Assembly (NCBI GenBank): GCA_902793515.1
Contig: CADBDO010000080.1
Coordinates: 1-11,257, forward strand
DNA from: an uncultured Erysipelotrichaceae bacterium
Lineage (GTDB): Bacteria > Bacillota_I > Bacilli_A > RFN20 > CAG-826
Direction of reading: 5' to 3'
Length of the DNA: 11,257 nt
The notes beneath the pieces were generated by a model. It was given only the letters and a program-made list of their open reading frames with translations, was not told the DNA's origin and did no database searches. Of the stretch, positions 6,884 through 11,257 are shown piece by piece (within the stretch, counting starts at the first letter, position 1; each line of letters starts with the position of its first letter). Position numbers and translations under genes: made by a program.

Positions 6884-7785
6884 TTATCCTTCCTTCTTCT
6901 CGTTATAGGCAATGAGCTCTTCGTGTTCTTCGATGAGCTTCTTGACGATCTGAACGGCATTGGCGGCAGCGCCTTTTCTGACGTTATCGGCAACGCAGTA
7001 GATGAGCAAGCCATTATCGACGGAGGTGTCTTTTCTGATTCTGCCAACATAGACGTAGTCGTTGCCAGCAGCGATAGTGGAAACAGGGTAGATGTGGTTC
7101 TTTGGATCGTCTAAGACTTTGATGCCTGGGTAAGAGGCTAAGACTCTTCTGGCATCTTCAACGGTGACAGGTTTCTCGAATTCGACTTCCATCATGACGC
7201 CGTGGGCGACAGGAACTGGAACTCTGATGCAGGTCGCGGAGATTCTTAAGTCTGGGCGGTGGAGAATCTTTCTTGTTTCCTCAATCATCTTCTTCTCTTC
7301 TTTGGAATATCCATCGTCGAAGAAGACATCGATCTCAGGGATGCAATTTTGAAAGCGTCCTCAAGAGGCTTTAAGGCTAAGACAGACTGGATGGTGGAGC
7401 AGTTAGGATTGGCGACGAGCCTACGTTTGGACTTGATATCATCGATGTTGATCTCTGGGACAACAAGGGCGCAGGACTCATCCATTCTCCAAGTTGAGCT
7501 ATTATCAACGACCAAAGCGCCTTCTTGCTCAGCGACTGGTCCCCATTCTTTGGAGACGGCTCCGCCAGCGGAGAATAAAGCGTAATCGGTATCAAGGAAG
7601 CAGCCCTTCTTAAGGACCTCAAGCGGATACTCTTGCCCTTTGAAGGTCATAGTCTTGCCTTCACTCTTTTCAGAAGCGAAAAGCCTAAGCTTTCCAACTG
7701 GAAGATCATATTCTTCCATGACTTTGAGGAAGGTTCTTCCCACTAAGCCAGATGCGCCGACAACGGCGAAATTGTATTTCTGCAT
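6884..7785 (-). pseudogene. asd: Aspartate-semialdehyde dehydrogenase, internally deleted and frame-disrupted
   Basis: Asd reduces aspartyl phosphate to aspartate semialdehyde with NADPH. The N-terminal part (7785 down to the TGA at 7285-7287) has the GASGLVG cofactor loop (10-16), the FSAGG segment and the catalytic cysteine C129 in ANPNCST. After PLEDAF (about residue 145) homology stops and the frame becomes junk (SLRSMSSSTMD). The C-terminal part continues in another frame, open from 7360 to the TAA at 6884-6886: NCIPEIDVFF, GYSKEEKKM, ETRKIL and RVPVPVAHG. Against B. subtilis Asd recalled from memory, roughly 40-55 residues are absent, including the conserved STYQAVSGAG region. The joint falls at about 7345-7357. 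As read, no full-length enzyme can be made, even with frameshifting. An AGGAGG site (7795-7800) with 9-base spacing precedes the start, one base after hom. Confidence 0.9.
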
Positions 7786-7786
7786 A

Positions 7787-8863
7787 TCACTTGACCTCCT
7801 TAATGACTGCTGAGAAACGTTTTAATTCTTCGGCGTTAGGATTGCTCATAACGACCTTGGTCTCACTATTCTTTTCGTAGCATACGAAAGTGCCTTCAAG
7901 GTTAGAGAGGATATTGGCTTTCTTCTCTAGGCCTTCTAATTGCATCTTGTATCCATGGGCGATTCTTTCGATATCCTGAAGGATAGCGGCGGCGGTAGGA
8001 TATCTTCCTGCGCCTGGGCCTTTGAAGGAAAGGACGCCGTTATTCTTGAAGGATGCGGTTGCACCGTTAAGCTCCATGACAGTTCCTCCTAAGAAGGAAT
8101 CTTTGCCCACGAGGGCAGGGCTGACATAGAGGGAATATCCATCTTTCTCTTTGGAGATATGGCCCAAGAGTCTGATGGTCTTATTTTCTTTTTTAGCGTC
8201 GTCAATCATCTTTTTGGTGATTCCGTCGATTCCATAGCAAGGAATCTCTTCTGGGTCAAAGGCTTCTTTGAAGCAGGTTGAGGCAATGATCGCGATTTTT
8301 CTCTTTGTGTCGATGCCAAGGACATCGGCAGAAGGATCTCTTTCGGCGAATCCTTTGTCCTGGGCTTCCTTAAGGATCTTCGCGTAATCCTCACCAAGCA
8401 TATCCATGTTCGAGAGGATGAAGTTGCAGGTGCCGTTAAGAATTCCGTCAAAGGAAAAAAGCTCATCAAAGGATGATGTGGTGGTGAGAGGAGCGATTAA
8501 AGGAACGCCTCCCATGACACTGGCTTCATATTGGAAGGTGACTTTGTTCTTTTTTGCGGCTTCAAGATATTCTTCTAGATGCTTGGAGACGGTCTCCTTG
8601 TTGCTTGTGACAACATGCTTTCCGTTTTGGAGAGCAGAGACGATAGCAAGATGAGGGATGAGGTCACCGCCCATGCATTCGACGACGATGTCGATGTCTT
8701 TGTCGGCGACGATTTCCTCAACGCTAGAGAATCTCTCTTTGAGGATGTCTTTCTTGGTTGGGAGGTCAAAAACACGTGTTACTTTCAAATCGGAGCGGGA
8801 TTTGCTGATGATTTCGTCCACGCCCTGTCCGACTGTGCCATATCCTAAAATCGCAATATTCAT
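7787..8863 (-). CDS. hom: Homoserine dehydrogenase, short form without ACT domain
   Basis: Reduces aspartate semialdehyde to homoserine with NAD(P)H. From the ATG at 8863 the protein has 358 residues: a Rossmann start MNIAILGYGTVGQG, the SNKE segment, GGVPLI, the signature NGTCNFILSNM, and AQDKGFAERDPSADVLGIDT, which holds substrate-binding and catalytic acidic residues. It ends soon after the catalytic domain, without the C-terminal ACT domain of the longer Bacillus-type enzymes, so feedback control by threonine through ACT is not expected. Another ATG at 8869 forms an ATGA overlap with the thrCB stop and would add two residues. GAAAGG upstream is better spaced (9 bases) for 8863, so the start is uncertain by two codons. 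Coupling with thrCB is likely either way. Confidence 0.95.
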   Translation of the reverse strand: MNIAILGYGTVGQGVDEIISKSRSDLKVTRVFDLPTKKDILKERFSSVEEIVADKDIDIVVECMGGDLIPHLAIVSALQNGKHVVTSNKETVSKHLEEYLEAAKKNKVTFQYEASVMGGVPLIAPLTTTSSFDELFSFDGILNGTCNFILSNMDMLGEDYAKILKEAQDKGFAERDPSADVLGIDTKRKIAIIASTCFKEAFDPEEIPCYGIDGITKKMIDDAKKENKTIRLLGHISKEKDGYSLYVSPALVGKDSFLGGTVMELNGATASFKNNGVLSFKGPGAGRYPTAAAILQDIERIAHGYKMQLEGLEKKANILSNLEGTFVCYEKNSETKVVMSNPNAEELKRFSAVIKEVK

Positions 8864-8865
8864 TG

Positions 8866-11172
8866 TCATTCGCCTTTCTTTTTGTAGAGAGCCAAACACT
8901 TGTTGAAAGAGGCTTCAACGAATCGATATGGGTGCTTGGTTTTCTTTAACTGAACACTGGTGATGAGAGAATCGGCCTGCTCGTTATCTTTGTAGAAGAT
9001 GATGAGGGTCGATCCACTTCCGGAGATGGTCATTGGAAGGCCTAATTTGCCACATGCTTTTTCGACTAACCAATAATCATCGATGAGCCTGGCTCTATAT
9101 GGGACATGGATATAATCTTCCAAAGCTTCGTTAATCTTCTTAAGGTCTCCTTCTTTGAAAGCGTTCATCAAAAGAGGAATCCTCTCTTTCTGGAACTTCT
9201 TGATATCGACCTCATAGTCTTTAGGGAGGATGGCGCGGGCCTCTTCGGTGCTCACTCTTTGCTCTGGGATAAAGAGGAGGGCTTTGAGAGATGGATGAAT
9301 ATCATGTTTCGTGACAGTTACTTTTCCATCTATGACATGCGATTCGCATAAGCCACCAAGAAGACATGGGGCAACGTTATCAGGATGCCCTTCCATCTTG
9401 GAAGCGATATCGAGGAGCTCTTCTTTGGTGTGAAGGTTGTTACAGATTGCATTCGCGCCTAATAAGCCAGCGACGATAGCGGAAGCGCTGCTACCAAGTC
9501 CTCTAGAAAGAGGGATGGCTTGCTTAACGAGAGTGATATCCGCTGGAACATAAGGGATATCGAAATATTTGAAATACTCTTTGTAGGCTTTGAGAGCGAG
9601 GTTCTCACCTTTGAAGGTGAAGCCTCTAAGAATGTCTTTGTCGCTCTTCTTGAAGATGAATTCGTTATTGATTGATAAAGCGACGCCAAGGACATCGAAT
9701 CCTGGACCGAGATTCGCGCTCGTGGCAGGAGCCTTGATTCTGTAAGCAGGTTCCTTAAGCATCCTCTTATGGAATCTTTCGCTGCTAATCAAGAAGCGAG
9801 GGGTCTTGTTTTCGAGAACGCTTCTAAGCTGAGGTGGAAGAGGAACGTTATATTCATTCTCAAGAATGGATAATGCGTCTCTTTGATCTTTGAAATCCTT
9901 CTCAAAGCATTTGCAGATCGTATCAGGGAACTTAAGAGGTGAGGCAGTGGAAACAATGAGAGTGAGGTTCTTGGTCTCTCTCTTATTAGAAACCTCATAA
10001 GCGACAGAGGTATGTGGGTCAATCAAATACTTCTCTTTGTCATAAAGGGAGACGATTGAGCCAAGGCTTTCCTTCTCTTCAGCGCAATAGGCTTCAAAGT
10101 TCTCTCTGATAGCCGCCATCGTCTTCTTATCGGCTTCGAAGATCTTGTTCTTCTTTAGCTCTTCCATCCATTTCTTAACGGTGGAACTAGACTTGCAAGA
10201 AAGATAAAGAAGCCTTTCGAGGTTGCTTGAGATAAGGATGTCCATCGATGGGGAAGAGGTCTTGAGGAGCTCTCTATTACGAAGGTCATATTTACCTGTT
10301 TCAAGGAAATCAGGAAGGATTCTATTTGGGTTTGAAGCGATAACTAATTTATCGATTGGGCAACCCATCAATTTTGCTAAATACCCAGCAAAAACGTCAC
10401 CAAAGTTGCCTGTTGGGACAATCGCATCGATCTTTTCGCCTAGCTTGATCTTCTCTTCTTTGACAAGTCCGATATAGGCAGCGAAGTAATAAACGATCTG
10501 TGGAAGGAGACGGAATGGGTTGATGGAATTGGCGCTCGAGAAAGCGTCTTCCTTCGTTCCTTCAAGCATCGTCTTCTTGACTAAGGTTTGGCAATCATCG
10601 AAGTTGCCATCTGCTAGAGCAAAAGCTCTTGCAGTCGAAGAAGAGAAAGAAAGCATTTGTCTCTCTTGGACGTAAGAGATTCCTCCATTAGGGTAGAGGA
10701 CGCTTACTTCAACGGAAGGGAGGGCTCTGAAAGCACTGAGAACAGCGCTTCCCGTATCTCCGCTTGTAGCGGTTAAGATATGAAGCTTCTTTTGGCCATG
10801 TTTCTTTAATGCGACTTCCATAAGATGTGGAAGAAGGGAAAGGGCCATGTCTTTGAAGGTAAGGGTCGGTCCATGGAAAAGCTCTAAGAAGGATTTTCCT
10901 TCGATATGCTTTAGACCGATGGTCATCTCAGGGAAGTTCTTCTTTCCATAGGCTTTCTCGATCGCATTCTTCACTTCTTCATCGGTGAAGTCATCGAGAT
11001 ATGGCCTAAGAATCTTATAGGCTAATTCGGTATAGGAAAGATCAAGACATTCATTGATGTCGAGGGAATGGAACTCCTTTGGAAGATAGAGTCCGCCATC
11101 GCTGGCAATGCCTAACAACATTGCCTTTGAAGCACTGATGAAATCCTTGTCGTTGCGTGTTGAGTAAAACAT
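8866..11172 (-). CDS. thrCB: Threonine synthase - homoserine kinase fusion
   Basis: One uninterrupted 768-residue protein carries both last steps of threonine synthesis. Residues 1 to about 470 are threonine synthase: the STRN and ASDGGLYLP start, HGPTLTFKD with the probable PLP lysine K107, the SGDTG phosphate loop (137-141) and GNFGD (255-259). Residues from about 476 to 768 are a GHMP-family homoserine kinase: APATSANLGPGFD (481-493), the ATP loop PLSRGLGSSASA (554-565) and SGSGSTL (717-723). The kinase half is near full length for ThrB (about 300), so both halves should be active. The kinase product, phosphohomoserine, is the synthase substrate, so the fusion could aid channelling; that is inference. 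No stop, Shine-Dalgarno at workable spacing or frame break is seen at the joint. There is no Shine-Dalgarno before the ATG at 11172; see the promoter. It is the first gene of the operon and its TGA overlaps a hom start codon. Confidence 0.95.
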   Translation of the reverse strand: MFYSTRNDKDFISASKAMLLGIASDGGLYLPKEFHSLDINECLDLSYTELAYKILRPYLDDFTDEEVKNAIEKAYGKKNFPEMTIGLKHIEGKSFLELFHGPTLTFKDMALSLLPHLMEVALKKHGQKKLHILTATSGDTGSAVLSAFRALPSVEVSVLYPNGGISYVQERQMLSFSSSTARAFALADGNFDDCQTLVKKTMLEGTKEDAFSSANSINPFRLLPQIVYYFAAYIGLVKEEKIKLGEKIDAIVPTGNFGDVFAGYLAKLMGCPIDKLVIASNPNRILPDFLETGKYDLRNRELLKTSSPSMDILISSNLERLLYLSCKSSSTVKKWMEELKKNKIFEADKKTMAAIRENFEAYCAEEKESLGSIVSLYDKEKYLIDPHTSVAYEVSNKRETKNLTLIVSTASPLKFPDTICKCFEKDFKDQRDALSILENEYNVPLPPQLRSVLENKTPRFLISSERFHKRMLKEPAYRIKAPATSANLGPGFDVLGVALSINNEFIFKKSDKDILRGFTFKGENLALKAYKEYFKYFDIPYVPADITLVKQAIPLSRGLGSSASAIVAGLLGANAICNNLHTKEELLDIASKMEGHPDNVAPCLLGGLCESHVIDGKVTVTKHDIHPSLKALLFIPEQRVSTEEARAILPKDYEVDIKKFQKERIPLLMNAFKEGDLKKINEALEDYIHVPYRARLIDDYWLVEKACGKLGLPMTISGSGSTLIIFYKDNEQADSLITSVQLKKTKHPYRFVEASFNKCLALYKKKGE

Positions 11173-11180
11173 GATAAGTA

Positions 11181-11209
11181 ATTATGTAGTCATTGAGAAA
11201 TATTCTCAA
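11181..11209 (-). promoter_or_regulatory. thrCB operon promoter, probably giving leaderless mRNA
   Basis: Read on the minus strand, a -35 box TTGAGA (11209-11204), a 17-base spacer and a -10 box CATAAT (11186-11181) are followed only 8 bases later by the ATG at 11172. Transcription normally begins about 7-8 bases after the -10 box, so the transcript would start at or just before the start codon. No Shine-Dalgarno is present in those 8 bases, which fits a leaderless message. Confidence 0.6.
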
Positions 11210-11210
11210 T
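11192..11210. promoter_or_regulatory. Palindromic operator over the thrCB -35 box
   Basis: ATTGAGAAATATTCTCAAT is a 19-base site with perfect 8-bp arms (11192-11199, 11203-11210) and a 3-base centre. It covers the -35 box and part of the spacer of the thrCB promoter and lies between two divergent genes, so a bound repressor could block thrCB and perhaps its neighbour. The inner 15 bases match 11 of the 14 specified positions of the Fur-family 7-1-7 consensus TGATAATNATTATCA; this is suggestive only. The regulator is unknown. Confidence 0.55.
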
Positions 11211-11221
11211 AATTGAACTAA

Positions 11222-11235
11222 GGAAAGCGCTTTTA
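11222..11235. promoter_or_regulatory. cre-like catabolite control site
   Basis: GGAAAGCGCTTTTA matches 12 of 14 bases of an ideal CcpA cre site (TGAAAGCGCTTTCA), with a perfect 10-bp palindrome AAAGCGCTTT at 11224-11233. It lies between the Shine-Dalgarno and the ATG of the divergent gene, where CcpA binding could block transcription. The same palindrome could also arise by chance. Confidence 0.4.
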
Positions 11236-11257
11236 TGAAAAATGCAAAGAAAAAGAG
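11235..11257 (+). CDS. Start of a divergent gene, product unknown
   Basis: An ATG at 11235 preceded by AAGGAAAG (11220-11227) with 7-base spacing opens a frame reading MKNAKKK to the window edge. Seven codons are too few to identify a product. A possible -10 box AATAAT (11208-11213) would give a very short leader; no good -35 box is seen. The gene shares its upstream region with thrCB, including the palindromic operator. Confidence 0.5.

Larger units (their letters stand above)
5560..11172 (-). other. Aspartate-to-threonine operon (thrCB-hom-asd-lysC)
   Basis: Four genes run head to tail with gaps of -4 to 4 bases: thrCB/hom overlap or nearly touch, hom/asd are 1 base apart and asd/lysC 4 bases apart. 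Together they cover the five enzymatic steps from aspartate to threonine, in reverse order of the chemistry. Internal Shine-Dalgarno sites lie within the preceding coding regions. The only promoter recognised is upstream of thrCB. Because asd is broken, the operon as sequenced lacks its second step. Confidence 0.85.

Noticed and set aside
6880..7050. N-terminal extension of the lysC frame
   Set aside because: It lies inside asd, is serine- and proline-rich junk, and the family N-terminus (KFGGSS) follows the ATG at 6879, which has a well-placed Shine-Dalgarno.
7283..8868. Use of TGA as tryptophan (Mycoplasma code)
   Set aside because: TGA ends thrCB and hom exactly where the proteins should end and overlaps or nearly touches the next start, and tryptophans are encoded by TGG, so the standard bacterial code applies.
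8864..8899. Longer hom start at 8899
   Set aside because: The extra residues lie within the thrCB end, and the Rossmann motif of homoserine dehydrogenase begins right after the ATG at 8863.
9760..9775. Independent internal start for the homoserine kinase half at 9762
   Set aside because: An in-frame ATG exists, but the AAGAGG in front of it directly abuts the ATG with no spacing, so initiation there is unlikely.

Overview
The window looks like chromosomal DNA from a low-to-mid GC member of the Firmicutes/Tenericutes side of Bacteria, probably an uncultured gut or rumen lineage of Bacilli. The reasons are Shine-Dalgarno sites of the AGGAGG type, a BspA-like leucine-rich-repeat surface protein, a cysS-rlmB-sigma gene order that echoes Bacillus, and a possible CcpA-type cre site. 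TGA serves as a stop codon (hom, thrCB), so this is not the Mycoplasma code.

Left part (1-1891): the 3' end of a BspA-like repeat protein closes with a strong intrinsic terminator. A two-gene accessory cassette follows with its own extended -10 promoter. It encodes a membrane-anchored protein of unknown function and a cytoplasmic protein with a HEPN-like RDxxxxH motif. The cassette is visibly AT-richer than the rest (about 30% GC in two sampled 60-base lines, against 50-53% in housekeeping lines). It is the best candidate here for an undescribed, possibly defensive, module.

Middle part, + strand (2042-5563): cysS (cysteinyl-tRNA synthetase), an MgtC/SapB family membrane protein, a broken rlmB (23S rRNA 2'-O-methyltransferase) and a divergent sigma-70 family factor. 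The order cysS, rlmB, sigma resembles the cysS-mrnC-rlmB-yacP-sigH region of Bacillus, with an mgtC-like gene where mrnC would be.

Right part, - strand (11172 down to 5560): one tight operon, thrCB fusion - hom - asd - lysC. It specifies all five enzymatic steps from aspartate to threonine: LysC makes aspartyl phosphate, Asd the semialdehyde, Hom homoserine, the ThrB half phosphohomoserine and the ThrC half threonine. The first gene is an in-frame fusion of threonine synthase and homoserine kinase. Its promoter lies so close to the ATG that the mRNA is probably leaderless, and a perfect 8-3-8 palindrome covers the -35 box. The asd gene is broken: about 40-55 central residues, including the expected SGAG region, are missing and the two ends are in different frames. 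A divergent gene starting at 11235 leaves the window; its ribosome binding site overlaps a cre-like palindrome.

Two housekeeping genes, rlmB and asd, therefore carry internal deletions with frame changes while their neighbours are intact. Whether this is real gene decay or an assembly artefact is the main open question about this DNA. No tRNA, rRNA, CRISPR array or insertion sequence was seen.
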